DNA of 53,519 nt from Salegentibacter echinorum (GTDB lineage Bacteria > Bacteroidota > Bacteroidia > Flavobacteriales > Flavobacteriaceae): the NCBI RefSeq assembly GCF_900129445.1, contig NZ_FQVT01000018.1, positions 1-53,519 of the forward strand, read 5' to 3'. Positions 43,626 through 53,439 of this stretch are shown here, in pieces (position 1 is the stretch's first letter; every line of letters starts with the position of its first letter). The position numbers and the translations under genes were made by a program. A model generated the notes under the pieces. That model worked only from the letters and a program-made list of their open reading frames with translations, was not told the origin of the DNA and did not search any database.

Positions 43626-44012
43626 ATGGTACAACAAGTTACTAAGGGGATTAAAATTACGGTTAAAACCAATTTTGAAGGAACTTTTCGTAAAGATACA
43701 GGATCCCGCTTTGCCTTTTCCTACCATATAAATATAGAAAATCAAAGTAAAGATTCTGTGCAGCTCACTTCACGCTTTTGGACTATAAAAGATTCTCTTA
43801 GCCCCACTGAGATTGTGCAAGGGGAAGGTGTAATAGGTAAAAAACCGGTTTTAAAGCCAGGGGAATCACATAATTACCAAAGTGGCTGTTTACTCAACTC
43901 CCCATTTGGTGCCATGAGCGGTCATTATAATATGATAAGTTTTAATTCTACCCGAAAATTTAAAGTACGCATTCCTGTATTTAAACTCAGTGCGCCTTTT
44001 GCTTTAAATTAA
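43626..44012 (+). CDS. apaG: ApaG-domain protein
   Basis: Soluble beta-sandwich protein of 128 residues, the full ApaG fold. Landmarks: GIKITVKTNF, YHINIENQSKDSVQLTSRFW and YQSGCLLNSPFGAMSGHYNM. Associated with Co2+/Mg2+ homeostasis and diadenosine polyphosphates in enterobacteria; the biochemical role is still unclear. Single gene with no evident operon partner. Confidence 0.93.
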   Translation: MVQQVTKGIKITVKTNFEGTFRKDTGSRFAFSYHINIENQSKDSVQLTSRFWTIKDSLSPTEIVQGEGVIGKKPVLKPGESHNYQSGCLLNSPFGAMSGHYNMISFNSTRKFKVRIPVFKLSAPFALN

Positions 44013-44042
44013 GCTTCCATTTTACAAAACAAATACAAGTTT

Positions 44043-44756
44043 TTAAAAGCGCCATTCTTTACGCGTGATTTTATCTTTTTGAAGATCTTCGTAAATAAAT
44101 TTCAGCACTCCATCCTGGTAAATTATTTGGGAAATACTTTTTGTTTTCAGAAAACCGCGGTCTATAATTAGATCGACCTCCTTATCTCCTTTTCCTGCGG
44201 AATGATGAAATTCCCATAAGTTTTCTGCTGAAACATCTTTTTTCTGCTGAAAATCATCAAACCAATTTTCCCTTAGCTTTTTCATTTCTGAAGAATAAAG
44301 TGGCGAAGAAGACCAGATTTGCGGTTGTTGCTCAAGTTTTTTAAAATGCTTTTTACTTCCGTCCCAAACAAATTCAGCAAAAAACATTTCCTTAGACCAA
44401 TCGACGATAATTACGGTAAACTCTTCAATATCTTTCAACTCATAATCCTGAATTTCCTTTTCAATATCTTCAGTAATCAACCAATCCTTTAAAACCAGGC
44501 CACGACTTTTTCTATATTTCGGCTTACGTTTATGCGGTTCAAAACCTCCATTCATAAGGCACAATACTCGTTTTTTGCTACTGGCACCAATCCAACTTCC
44601 ACCGCCAACCGAATCTTTGGGAAAAAGTAAGCGGGTATTCCCTTCAGTATAAAAACTGGGAACATAAGTTTCCCTTTCGGTAGCTTCATCCCTATTAGAG
44701 GTTAATATAAATCCGCCTTCCCGGCCTGAACTAGTTATTAGACTTATAATGCACAT
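44043..44756 (-). CDS. NRDE-family protein (TANGO2-like)
   Basis: Soluble protein of 237 residues. The N-terminal Cys2 and TSNRDEATERET (the N-R-D-E motif) resemble the start of Ntn-type hydrolases such as conjugated bile acid hydrolases, though no hydrolase activity is established. GGSWIGAS and the CLMNGGFEPHKRK segment are typical of the family. Function unknown; the eukaryotic relative TANGO2 is linked to lipid and heme handling. Convergent with apaG. Confidence 0.88.
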   Translation of the reverse strand: MCIISLITSSGREGGFILTSNRDEATERETYVPSFYTEGNTRLLFPKDSVGGGSWIGASSKKRVLCLMNGGFEPHKRKPKYRKSRGLVLKDWLITEDIEKEIQDYELKDIEEFTVIIVDWSKEMFFAEFVWDGSKKHFKKLEQQPQIWSSSPLYSSEMKKLRENWFDDFQQKKDVSAENLWEFHHSAGKGDKEVDLIIDRGFLKTKSISQIIYQDGVLKFIYEDLQKDKITRKEWRF

Positions 44757-44897
44757 AAAATTTTCTTAAACCGATCGCTTAATTTACAAAAATAGTTAAG
44801 CTTTAGTGAATGCAGTACAAGAAGCATTCAAAATCGTCTAATTTTTTTACCTTTATACCTAAGATAATTGAAAACCAAAAAAAATATATAAATAACT

Positions 44898-46541
44898 ATG
44901 GGAAAAGGATTTTTTCACGTTCCAAAAGCAGTTAACGAACCTGTAAAAACTTATGCTCCTGGGAGTCCAGAGCGCGAAGAAGTTTTACTCACTTACAAAG
45001 ATCTTTACAACTCCAATATGGAGGTTCCACTTTATATTGGATCTAAAGAAATAAAAACCGGCGATACGAAAGATATTCGTCCCCCACACGACCACAAGCA
45101 CCAGGTTGGCACCTACCACATTGCCGAAAAAAAACATATTGAAGAGGCTATTGATGAAGCTATAAAAGCCAGAAAAAAATGGGCTAAATTAGAATGGGAA
45201 CAAAGAGCTGCCATCTTTTTAAAAGCAGCAGATCTTATTGCAGGACCATATAGAGCGCGAATTAACGCGGCTACTATGATTGGTCAATCTAAGAACATTT
45301 TTCAGGCAGAGATAGATTCAGCTTGTGAGCTATGTGACTTTTTACGTTTTAACGTAGAGTATATGGCAGAAATGTACGATGAACAACCCAACTCCTCCGA
45401 CGGGAATTGGAATCGTATAGAGTACAGACCTCTCGAAGGATTTGTTTACGCAATTACCCCATTTAACTTTACTGCTATTTCCGGAAACCTTCCATCAAGC
45501 GCAGCCCTTATGGGGAATGTGGCACTTTGGAAACCTAGTGCCAGCCAGATGCTTTCTGCGCAGGTAATTATGGAAGTATTCAAAGAAGCCGGTTTGCCAG
45601 ATGGAGTTATAAATATGGTAATGGGAGACCCAGAAATGATTACCAATACCGTATTGGATAGTCCAGATTTCGCTGGAGTTCACTTTACAGGTAGTACCAA
45701 CGTATTTAAAGGTATATGGGGTAAAATTGGAAACAACATCAATAAATATAAAACCTACCCAAGAATTGTTGGAGAAACAGGTGGTAAAGACTTTATTGTA
45801 GCCCACCCTACTTCCAATCCTAAACAAGTTGCTACAGCAATTTCACGTGGTGCTTTTGAGTACCAGGGACAGAAATGTAGTGCGGCTTCCAGGGTATATC
45901 TACCGGAAAGTCTTTGGCCAGAGATTCAGGATCTCTTAAAAGAAGACCTGGAGTCTTTTAAAATGGGATCGCCAGAAGATATGAGCAACTTTATAAATGC
46001 CGTAATTCACGAAGGAGCTTTCGATAAGCTTGCAGGCTATATAGACCAGGCAAAAAAGGATAAGGATGCTGAAGTAGTTATTGGTGGAAATTATGATAAA
46101 TCTGAAGGTTACTTTATCGAGCCAACAGTTATTGTTGCCAAAGATGCACACTACACCACAATGGAAACCGAATTATTTGGCCCTGTGGTTACAATTCATG
46201 TGTATGACGATAAAAATTATACCGAAGAAAAATGGCGCGACCTACTTGAGACAGTAGATAACACCAGTATCTACGGATTAACCGGAGGTGTATTCTCTGG
46301 AGATCGTTATATGACAGCAATCGCAACCGATATGCTACAAAATGCAGCCGGAAACTTCTATATTAATGATAAACCTACCGGAGCAGTAGTTGGCCAACAA
46401 CCATTTGGCGGCGCGAGAGGTAGTGGTACTAATGACAAAGCCGGTTCTAAAATGAACTTATTGAGATGGACCTCGGTAAGACTAATTAAAGAAACTTTTG
46501 TTCCCGCTACAGATTACAGATACCCATTTTTAGGTGAATAA
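44898..46541 (+). CDS. pruA: L-glutamate gamma-semialdehyde dehydrogenase
   Basis: Second enzyme of proline degradation, NAD+-dependent, 547 residues, as a separate protein (not fused to PutA). Aldehyde dehydrogenase signatures: ITPFNFTAISGNLPSSAALMGN, the glycine-rich FTGSTNVFKG, catalytic Glu in VGETGGKDF, catalytic Cys in YQGQKCSAASR, and ELFGPVVTIHVY. The C-terminus GARGSGTNDKAGS is typical of the P5C dehydrogenase branch. Followed by a strong terminator. Confidence 0.96.
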   Translation: MGKGFFHVPKAVNEPVKTYAPGSPEREEVLLTYKDLYNSNMEVPLYIGSKEIKTGDTKDIRPPHDHKHQVGTYHIAEKKHIEEAIDEAIKARKKWAKLEWEQRAAIFLKAADLIAGPYRARINAATMIGQSKNIFQAEIDSACELCDFLRFNVEYMAEMYDEQPNSSDGNWNRIEYRPLEGFVYAITPFNFTAISGNLPSSAALMGNVALWKPSASQMLSAQVIMEVFKEAGLPDGVINMVMGDPEMITNTVLDSPDFAGVHFTGSTNVFKGIWGKIGNNINKYKTYPRIVGETGGKDFIVAHPTSNPKQVATAISRGAFEYQGQKCSAASRVYLPESLWPEIQDLLKEDLESFKMGSPEDMSNFINAVIHEGAFDKLAGYIDQAKKDKDAEVVIGGNYDKSEGYFIEPTVIVAKDAHYTTMETELFGPVVTIHVYDDKNYTEEKWRDLLETVDNTSIYGLTGGVFSGDRYMTAIATDMLQNAAGNFYINDKPTGAVVGQQPFGGARGSGTNDKAGSKMNLLRWTSVRLIKETFVPATDYRYPFLGE

Positions 46542-46563
46542 TCACTTTAGAGTTTAAAATTTT

Positions 46564-46594
46564 AAAGCCGCGTGATGTTTCACGCGGCTTTTTT
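46564..46594 (+). terminator. Terminator of pruA
   Basis: AAAGCCGCGTGA (46564-46575) pairs with TCACGCGGCTTT (46580-46591), loop TGTT, then a T run. 22 bp after the stop. Confidence 0.93.
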
Positions 46595-46726
46595 ATTGGT
46601 TAATAACTCTCGTTAATAAAGCTATTATAATTTTGTAATATTTATCTTACATTATTCTACATTAAAAGACCCTATTAGTCTTTTATCTGATTTTTAGCGC
46701 ATTAAATCCTGAATAAAAATTAATTT

Positions 46727-46759
46727 TTTGTTAAAAAGTAATATTTTTATGTAATTTTA
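46727..46759 (+). promoter_or_regulatory. Promoter of the HYR/SprB-repeat gene
   Basis: TTTG (46727-46730), a 21-nt spacer and TAATTTTA (46752-46759) match the consensus except for the last base of the -7 box. It leaves a leader of about 15 bp before the ATG at 46782. Confidence 0.5.
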
Positions 46760-46781
46760 CGGCATCAACATCTAGTTGCCT

Positions 46782-49700
46782 ATGGGTAAAATTACTCCCC
46801 GGATTATCTTTTTTTTACTTTTCAGTTGGTTTTTAACAACCACAGGCTTTACGCTGCCTAATAACAACTATGGTCCGCAACTAAATTTTCCCAAACAAGA
46901 ATATAAAAAACAATCTTATTTCATTGGGTTCTCTTTAAACGAGGCCCCTTCAATTAGTGCTCCGGCAGATATCAATTCGGTTAATGAGCCCGGTAATTGT
47001 TACGCTTTAAAATCTAAGATCAACCTGGGAAGTGCAACTGTTGAAGGCACCGCTAACAGTGCGACCAATGATGCGCCCTCCCAATTTTCTGTAGGAGCTA
47101 CAACAGTAACCTGGAGCGTTACCGACGATTCGGGAAATACCGCTACCGATACCCAAATCGTAACTATTGCCGATAATGAAGACCCAAACATTTCGGCCCC
47201 GGCTGCTAAAACATTTTATACAGATTCGGGGAAATGCTCCGCTTCAGGAATAAACCTGGGTACTCCTTCTTCTACTGATAACTGCGGAATAAACAACATT
47301 AGCAATAACGCTCCAGGTGTTTTTCCTGTTGGGAATACAACTGTCCAATGGACTGCGACCGATAATTCAGGAAACACTAAGACAGTTTCTCAAACTATTA
47401 CTGTATCTGACAACGAAAAACCGGTCATTACCCACAACGGAAATAAAAACTCAACTACCGATGCAGGGGAATGCGGAGCAAGCATTTCAGTAAATGCAAC
47501 AGCTAACGATAATTGCAGCGTAGGAAATCCCAGTGGAAAACGCAGCGATGGAAAACCGCTTACTGCTCTTTATCCGGTAGGAACCACCACGATTACCTGG
47601 GCGGTTACCGATGCCAATGGGAACACCGCAAATTTCGTTTCACAAACTATTACTGTAACCGACGATGAAAAACCGACTATCACGCACAATGGAGATCAGT
47701 CGGTTAATAACGATGCGGGAGAATGCGGAGCAAGCCTTTCAGTAAGTGCAACAGCTAACGATAATTGCAGCGTAGGAAATCCCAGCGGAACGCGCAGCGA
47801 TGGAAAACCGCTTACCGCCCTTTATCCGGTTGGAACCACAATTGTTACCTGGACGGCTACCGATGCAAACGGAAACACCGCAAATCAAGTTTCACAAACT
47901 ATTACTGTTACCGACGATGAAAAACCGACTATCACGCATAATGGGGATCAGTCTGTTAATAACGAGGCGGGAGAATGCGGAGCAAGACTTTCAGTAAGTG
48001 CAACAGCTGACGATAATTGCAGCGTAGGAAATCCCAGCGGAACACGCAGCGATGGAAAACCGCTTACTGCTCTTTATCCGGTAGGTACCACCACTATTAC
48101 CTGGACGGTAACTGACAATGCAAACAACACAAATACGGCAACTCAAACGATTAATGTAATAGACAACCAAAAACCCGTGCCACCTATCCTAGAAGATATA
48201 ACCTGGGGCTGTGAATACACCGTGGAAGCTCCGGTAGCCGTGGATAATTGTGATGGGGAAATAATTGGAACACCAAACCGCACTACCAGGTTTACTGAGT
48301 CTGGGACAATTATCTGGACTTTCACCGATACCGCCGGCAATTCTTCCACCGTGGAACAAACTATTACCATTAATCAAATAGAGCTCGAAGTAAAAACCAC
48401 AGATATCCTCTGTAATGGTTTTGCAACAGGAGAAGCTGAAGCTATTGTGACCGGTGGGGTTGGCCCTTTTACCTACGATTGGGGAGCATTGGGGAATGGC
48501 ACTAACAAGGACGGGTTAAGTCCTGGGACTTACCAGGTAAGCGCAACCGACGTTAATGGCTGCAAAGCTTCTACTAACTTCAGCATAAAGGAGCCGGAAA
48601 CTTTTATTGAAATAAATAATATCATTATTAATGAAGGCTGTTATAACCAGGATGATGCCCAATTAACAGTAGATGCATCTGGAGGAACGGGCTCTCTTAC
48701 CTATCTTTTAAACGCTAGTGATATCACCTCCAACGGGAAGGGTGTTGCCAATAATTTAGCTTCAGGGAATTATAGTCTTGAAGTTGTTGATGAAAACAAT
48801 TGTAGTACAACAGATACTATTAACATCAATAATCCCGAGCAACTTATAATTACCGATATCGTCACTACGGAAACCAATACCTTTGGTTCTGCTACCGGCA
48901 CGGCTACAGTAATTATAGAAGGAGGAACCCCCAACTTTACTTTTCAATGGTCTAACGGACAAACCGCACAGACGGCGAAAAACTTAAAAGCCGGGGATTA
49001 TTCGGTAACAGTTACAGATGCTAATGGATGTCAAGATACCCAGACTGTTACGGTAATAGATCCCTTGAAAGCGGTTATGCTCCCCACTTCGAGATGCTTA
49101 AATGATGACGGCGGATTAAGGACATCAACTTTCGAAGTAGATACCGTGCAGGGAGGAATTCCGCCATATACCTATAAATGGGATTTTGGTGGTGAAACAA
49201 ATGGAGGCACTACTGTGGCCGATGATAATACCGCCACGGGAGAAGGAGTACATGTAGTAAACTATGTAAGTTCTGGCACCTACGAGGTGAGTTTAACAGT
49301 CACAGACGATGTAGGGAACCAGTTTACCGAAATTTACAACCACTACGTGGGAGAGTGTTTTGAAGCTTGTGGAAAAACCAACAATATAGACTTTGTACTG
49401 GACAGTTTCTTTATAGGCAAAGAAGATGGAACCGCACTACAGGGTTCGGAGTGTGCAAGTTATTCGGGAAAAAAATATATTTATCTTAAGATCGAAAAAA
49501 ATTCCAATGCCTACAATCCCTCGGTCGAATTTATTTATACCATCTCACAATCGGGGGAATTTATTTCTGAAGAAAGGATAACCGGTTGCATCGATATAGG
49601 TAACAACAAAATTCCTTCTTTATTCAGGATTGGGGAAGTACAGACCTGGGATTGTGGAAATGCGATTAACCTGGAAAGTTTTTATATGGACTGGACCAAT

Positions 49701-52700
49701 AACCCTAAAAAGAAATGTGGGGATGTAAGGAACAGGATGTGTGTTTCCACCAATGAAAACAGCGAAATATATTTTCCTTTATCTGCCATTGCCGAAACAA
49801 CCAATATTTTTTGCAACGGAAGTGACAATGGTATTATAAAACTCATTCCTTCCGGTGGCGTGGGTGCCTATCAATTTACATTAACCCATACCAGCACGGG
49901 GGCAAATTATGGTCCCCAGACCAGTGGTCTTTTTGAAAACCTGCCTGCGGGAATTTATACCGCCACAGTGAGTGATGATAAGGAAACTTACACTTTAAAT
50001 AATATCGAAATTACCCAACCCGAAAACCCTCTGACTCTGGTTGAGACAAGCCAGACCAAGCTGGTATGTTTTGGCGGAAGCAATGCTACGGCTACCGTAG
50101 AAGCTTCTGGAGGAACGGCACCTTATACTATTGTTTGGGACCACATAAGCCAAACTTCTACCGAGACTACCGGTACCGCCACCAAACTTTCTGCCGGTAT
50201 CTATTCAGTAAACGTTGTGGATGACAATGGTTGTGAAGAGACCATCGAAATTACCGTAGCGGAACCAGAACAACTAATAGCAGATGCAGGAGCGGACCAA
50301 ACCCTGGAATGCGGAGTAAACCAGGTCCAGCTATTTGCTGTTTTTGATGATTATTTTAACCCCAGAACCGGCGAGCAGGAATTTGGGGAATGGAAAGTTG
50401 TTAACGGGCCTTCGGGAGCTGTCTTTGCCGACCCTGAAAACCCAAACACAATTTTTACCATAATAACCACCGGGAAATATACTCTAGAATGGATCCTCCC
50501 CTGTGGTAGTACAGACCGGGTAGAAATCACTTTTAGCAATTGCAGCACCATAGATTTTGATGGGATAAATGACTATATAGATTTTGGTGCCAATTTTAAC
50601 CTTTCCGGCGATTTTACCCTGGAAGCCTGGATAAAACAGGACCCGAATGCCTCTACCGGGGTACAAACTATTTTATCTAAGCGGGACAATGCCAACCTGG
50701 GAAGCGGTGGCTACGATTTGATTATTGAAAATAATATCCCAAAATTTAGATGGAATACTTCTGAAATTAGTTCAGCTTACCCCATCGGTTCAAATCGCTG
50801 GTACCATATCGCAGTAGTAAATGGAGGTTCCAATGCCGGTTTGTATGTGGATGGATTAGCGGTTTCTCCTGAAAACCAATCCCCAGGTACGCCTACCGCC
50901 ATTGAATCCCGCTTTTTAATTGGTGCCATGAACGATAGCACTTCTGCTCCCCTTCCCACTAACTTTTTTCATGGCTGGATAGAAGAAGTGAGGATATGGG
51001 ATACATCTTTAAATTTAGATCAAATTAAATTTATGATGAACCAAAGGATTAAAGATAACGGCAACGTACGCGGGGAAGTTATCCCCTTAGATGTTCCCAA
51101 TAATTTAACCTGGGCTAATTTAAAAGGTTATTATCGGTTAATTACCTCGAAAGCTACCAATGGTATTACTAAAAACATTATTAATAATGCTATTGATGGA
51201 CGTTTAAAAAATATTCAATCTACCCAACAGAATACCGCCCCGTTACCTTATATAGCTATTAACGATGGGGAATGGAGCACTATAGCCAACTGGGAACAAC
51301 CACAGGTTTGGGATATTCCCAATAGCCCCGGAATCAACGGGGAAAATATCAATTGGAATATTGTAAAACTAAATAAAAAAAACCTCACCAATGCTCCTAC
51401 TTCAGATAATTCCAACAGCATTACCCTATTAGGATTATTGGACGATGGCGGTTCGTTAAAAATGAAAGGAGAGAACAACTCTTCCGGAAACGAACTGCGC
51501 ATTACCCATTATTTGGAGCTAAACGGAAATCTTGACCTTAACGGGGAATCCCAGTTGATTCAACCTGAAGGCAGTATCCTTACGGGTTCAGGTTATCTTA
51601 CCCGTGACCAGCAAGGTACGGCGAGTAGTTATAATTACAATTATTGGAGTTCTCCGGTAGTTTCCAATACAGGAAACCAAACCTATAGCATTGCATCTGT
51701 AATGCACGACGGAACAGATAAAGGTGTTCCAAAAAAACTGGATATAGGACCTGCCGGTAATGTAACTTATGCAGACGGTACCGCTACTAACCCAAGAAAA
51801 ATTAGTGGACGTTGGTTGTACAGTTTCCTCGGAAATTCAAATGATTATAGCGATTGGAGTTACATTGGAAAAGACGGGAAATTAGCTGCGGGTGAAGGTT
51901 ATACCATGAAAGGGACTTCAGGAAAAGCAGAAATAAAAGACCTTCAAAACTATACTTTTAAAGGCTTCCCAAATAATGGAAATATTAAAGTTGATGAAAT
52001 TAAACCCGGGCAAAACTATCTGTTAGGAAACCCCTACCCTTCTTCCATAAGCGTAAATGAATTTATCTTAGACAATATAAAAGACAGCGGTGGCCGAAAC
52101 ACTAAAAATCTTTTAAATGGTGCTGTTTACTTTTGGGATCATTTTGGAGGACAAACACATACTTTACGCGAATATGTAGGCGGTTATGCCGTGCGTAATT
52201 TAATAGATGGAGTACCGGCAATATCTACAGATTCCCGAATAGATGCTAACGGAAAGAAAAGCAACAAGCGGCCTGGAGCCTATATTCCCGTAGCCCAGGG
52301 ATTCTTTGTTAACACCACGCCCGATCCTCAAATGGGGGAAGTGAATAGTTTCGATACCGGGGAAATCATCTTTAAAAACAGTCAGCGGCGCTTTAAAACC
52401 GAGCGTGCGGGAGAAGGTCTCTCCTTCTTTATGCAAACCAGGAGTGCTGTAAATTTAGCAGAAAAAGCCAGTGAAGAAAAGAAGGACGAACGTGCTAAAA
52501 TTAGACTTGAATTCATTTCACCTACCGGTTATCACCGCGAGATTTCTGTAGGGGTAGATGTGAACACCACTGCGGGATTTGACCTTGGCTATGACGCGCC
52601 TCTAATTGATGAAGGTCCCGAAGATATGTATTGGGTCATTGGCGAGAGCAAATATATTATCCAGGGAGTACCGCATTTTAATTTAGACCAGGTGCTGCCA

Positions 52701-53198
52701 GTGGGACTTACTATTGCTGAAGAAAAAGAGTTTACCATAGCACTGGGCGAGTTAGAAAATTTACCCGATGATGTGGAGATTTTCGTAAAAGACAATATCG
52801 ACACCACCTATTATAACCTTAGAAAAGACGCTTTTAGAGCCAGTCTCTCTACCGGGAAACACAGTGACCGATATAGCATTGTTTTCCAGGATAAAACCGA
52901 AATAGAGGAAGAAGAAGAAATTGATCCCGAATCACCTGAAATAGATGACGCCACTTTAAACTTCCATTATCAAATTGACAACCGAAAATTAATCATTAAT
53001 AACCCTGAATTACTGGATATAGAAAATGTGATTATCTACAGCCTTACCGGCCAGCAAGTTTTGCACTATGACGCAATCCCTCCTGTTAAAACCACAGCAT
53101 TAAAAATAGAAAGACCCTTAAGTTCCGCTGTTTATATCGTAAAAATTATTACTGCGGACAGCGAACTGTCCAAGAAGGTGATTATCAGGAATGATTAA
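46782..53198 (+). CDS. Giant HYR/SprB-repeat/LamG surface protein with T9SS-type C-terminus
   Basis: Exported protein of 2,138 residues; ATG 46782 precedes a signal peptide (IIFFLLFSWFLTTTGF). Domains in order, by DNA position: HYR-like domains at about 46944-47412; three near-identical HYR repeats (47415-48167); another HYR-like unit (to 48374); three SprB-type repeats (48375-49070; DILCNG, GGVGPFTYDW); a PKD-like domain (about 49080-49360); more SprB repeats (49795-50270); a LamG/concanavalin fold (about 50550-51050; DFDGINDYIDFG, FTLEAWIK); and a C-terminal sorting-like domain (about 52960-53198; VIIYSLTGQQVL, YIVKIITAD). Likely secreted or surface-exposed by the type IX system; adhesion is inference. 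Confidence 0.9.
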   Translation: MGKITPRIIFFLLFSWFLTTTGFTLPNNNYGPQLNFPKQEYKKQSYFIGFSLNEAPSISAPADINSVNEPGNCYALKSKINLGSATVEGTANSATNDAPSQFSVGATTVTWSVTDDSGNTATDTQIVTIADNEDPNISAPAAKTFYTDSGKCSASGINLGTPSSTDNCGINNISNNAPGVFPVGNTTVQWTATDNSGNTKTVSQTITVSDNEKPVITHNGNKNSTTDAGECGASISVNATANDNCSVGNPSGKRSDGKPLTALYPVGTTTITWAVTDANGNTANFVSQTITVTDDEKPTITHNGDQSVNNDAGECGASLSVSATANDNCSVGNPSGTRSDGKPLTALYPVGTTIVTWTATDANGNTANQVSQTITVTDDEKPTITHNGDQSVNNEAGECGARLSVSATADDNCSVGNPSGTRSDGKPLTALYPVGTTTITWTVTDNANNTNTATQTINVIDNQKPVPPILEDITWGCEYTVEAPVAVDNCDGEIIGTPNRTTRFTESGTIIWTFTDTAGNSSTVEQTITINQIELEVKTTDILCNGFATGEAEAIVTGGVGPFTYDWGALGNGTNKDGLSPGTYQVSATDVNGCKASTNFSIKEPETFIEINNIIINEGCYNQDDAQLTVDASGGTGSLTYLLNASDITSNGKGVANNLASGNYSLEVVDENNCSTTDTININNPEQLIITDIVTTETNTFGSATGTATVIIEGGTPNFTFQWSNGQTAQTAKNLKAGDYSVTVTDANGCQDTQTVTVIDPLKAVMLPTSRCLNDDGGLRTSTFEVDTVQGGIPPYTYKWDFGGETNGGTTVADDNTATGEGVHVVNYVSSGTYEVSLTVTDDVGNQFTEIYNHYVGECFEACGKTNNIDFVLDSFFIGKEDGTALQGSECASYSGKKYIYLKIEKNSNAYNPSVEFIYTISQSGEFISEERITGCIDIGNNKIPSLFRIGEVQTWDCGNAINLESFYMDWTNNPKKKCGDVRNRMCVSTNENSEIYFPLSAIAETTNIFCNGSDNGIIKLIPSGGVGAYQFTLTHTSTGANYGPQTSGLFENLPAGIYTATVSDDKETYTLNNIEITQPENPLTLVETSQTKLVCFGGSNATATVEASGGTAPYTIVWDHISQTSTETTGTATKLSAGIYSVNVVDDNGCEETIEITVAEPEQLIADAGADQTLECGVNQVQLFAVFDDYFNPRTGEQEFGEWKVVNGPSGAVFADPENPNTIFTIITTGKYTLEWILPCGSTDRVEITFSNCSTIDFDGINDYIDFGANFNLSGDFTLEAWIKQDPNASTGVQTILSKRDNANLGSGGYDLIIENNIPKFRWNTSEISSAYPIGSNRWYHIAVVNGGSNAGLYVDGLAVSPENQSPGTPTAIESRFLIGAMNDSTSAPLPTNFFHGWIEEVRIWDTSLNLDQIKFMMNQRIKDNGNVRGEVIPLDVPNNLTWANLKGYYRLITSKATNGITKNIINNAIDGRLKNIQSTQQNTAPLPYIAINDGEWSTIANWEQPQVWDIPNSPGINGENINWNIVKLNKKNLTNAPTSDNSNSITLLGLLDDGGSLKMKGENNSSGNELRITHYLELNGNLDLNGESQLIQPEGSILTGSGYLTRDQQGTASSYNYNYWSSPVVSNTGNQTYSIASVMHDGTDKGVPKKLDIGPAGNVTYADGTATNPRKISGRWLYSFLGNSNDYSDWSYIGKDGKLAAGEGYTMKGTSGKAEIKDLQNYTFKGFPNNGNIKVDEIKPGQNYLLGNPYPSSISVNEFILDNIKDSGGRNTKNLLNGAVYFWDHFGGQTHTLREYVGGYAVRNLIDGVPAISTDSRIDANGKKSNKRPGAYIPVAQGFFVNTTPDPQMGEVNSFDTGEIIFKNSQRRFKTERAGEGLSFFMQTRSAVNLAEKASEEKKDERAKIRLEFISPTGYHREISVGVDVNTTAGFDLGYDAPLIDEGPEDMYWVIGESKYIIQGVPHFNLDQVLPVGLTIAEEKEFTIALGELENLPDDVEIFVKDNIDTTYYNLRKDAFRASLSTGKHSDRYSIVFQDKTEIEEEEEIDPESPEIDDATLNFHYQIDNRKLIINNPELLDIENVIIYSLTGQQVLHYDAIPPVKTTALKIERPLSSAVYIVKIITADSELSKKVIIRND
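47415..48167 (+). repeat. Three near-identical in-frame HYR repeats
   Basis: Units begin at 47415, 47667 and 47919 with lengths 252, 252 and 249 bp (84, 84 and 83 codons). DNA is nearly identical over long parts (for example GATAATTGCAGCGTAGGAAA and GATGGAAAACCGCTTAC recur in each). Each encodes EKP-x-ITHNG, AGECGA, NDNCSVGNPSG, SDGKPLTALYPVGTT. Confidence 0.9.
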
Positions 53199-53199
53199 T

Positions 53200-53268
53200 C
53201 AGTAGGCAGGGTTCAGTAGGCAGTCGCAGTTGGCAGTATTCGGTGACAGTATTCGATAGGCAGGCAGA
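53200..53268. repeat. Degenerate GGCAGT/CAGT repeat patch (locus 3)
   Basis: Starts 2 bp after a stop codon: CAGTAGGCAG, TTCAGTAGGCAGT, CGCAGTTGGCAGT, then decaying copies. Same pattern as at 22371-22468 (also directly after a gene) and, inverted, 15272-15312. Confidence 0.7.
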
Positions 53269-53403
53269 ACAACACGATAATGTGGTGATTAGGGATTCGA
53301 GAATGGTTAATTAGGGAATTATTAAGGAGTTGATTTAGTACAATCTACATTATACAATTCACAATAATCCTGGTTCAAGGTAAACACTAAACAACAACCA
53401 GGA

Positions 53404-53432
53404 GATTGCCGCGCTCCTTCGTCACTATCATT
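53404..53432. repeat. Half copy of the intergenic palindromic element
   Basis: GATTGCCGCGCTCCTTCGTC, continuing CACTATCATT, closely follows the right arm at 22547-22576. Only one arm is seen here; the region 53269-53403 between it and the repeat patch shows no gene. Confidence 0.5.
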
Positions 53433-53439
53433 GACGTAT

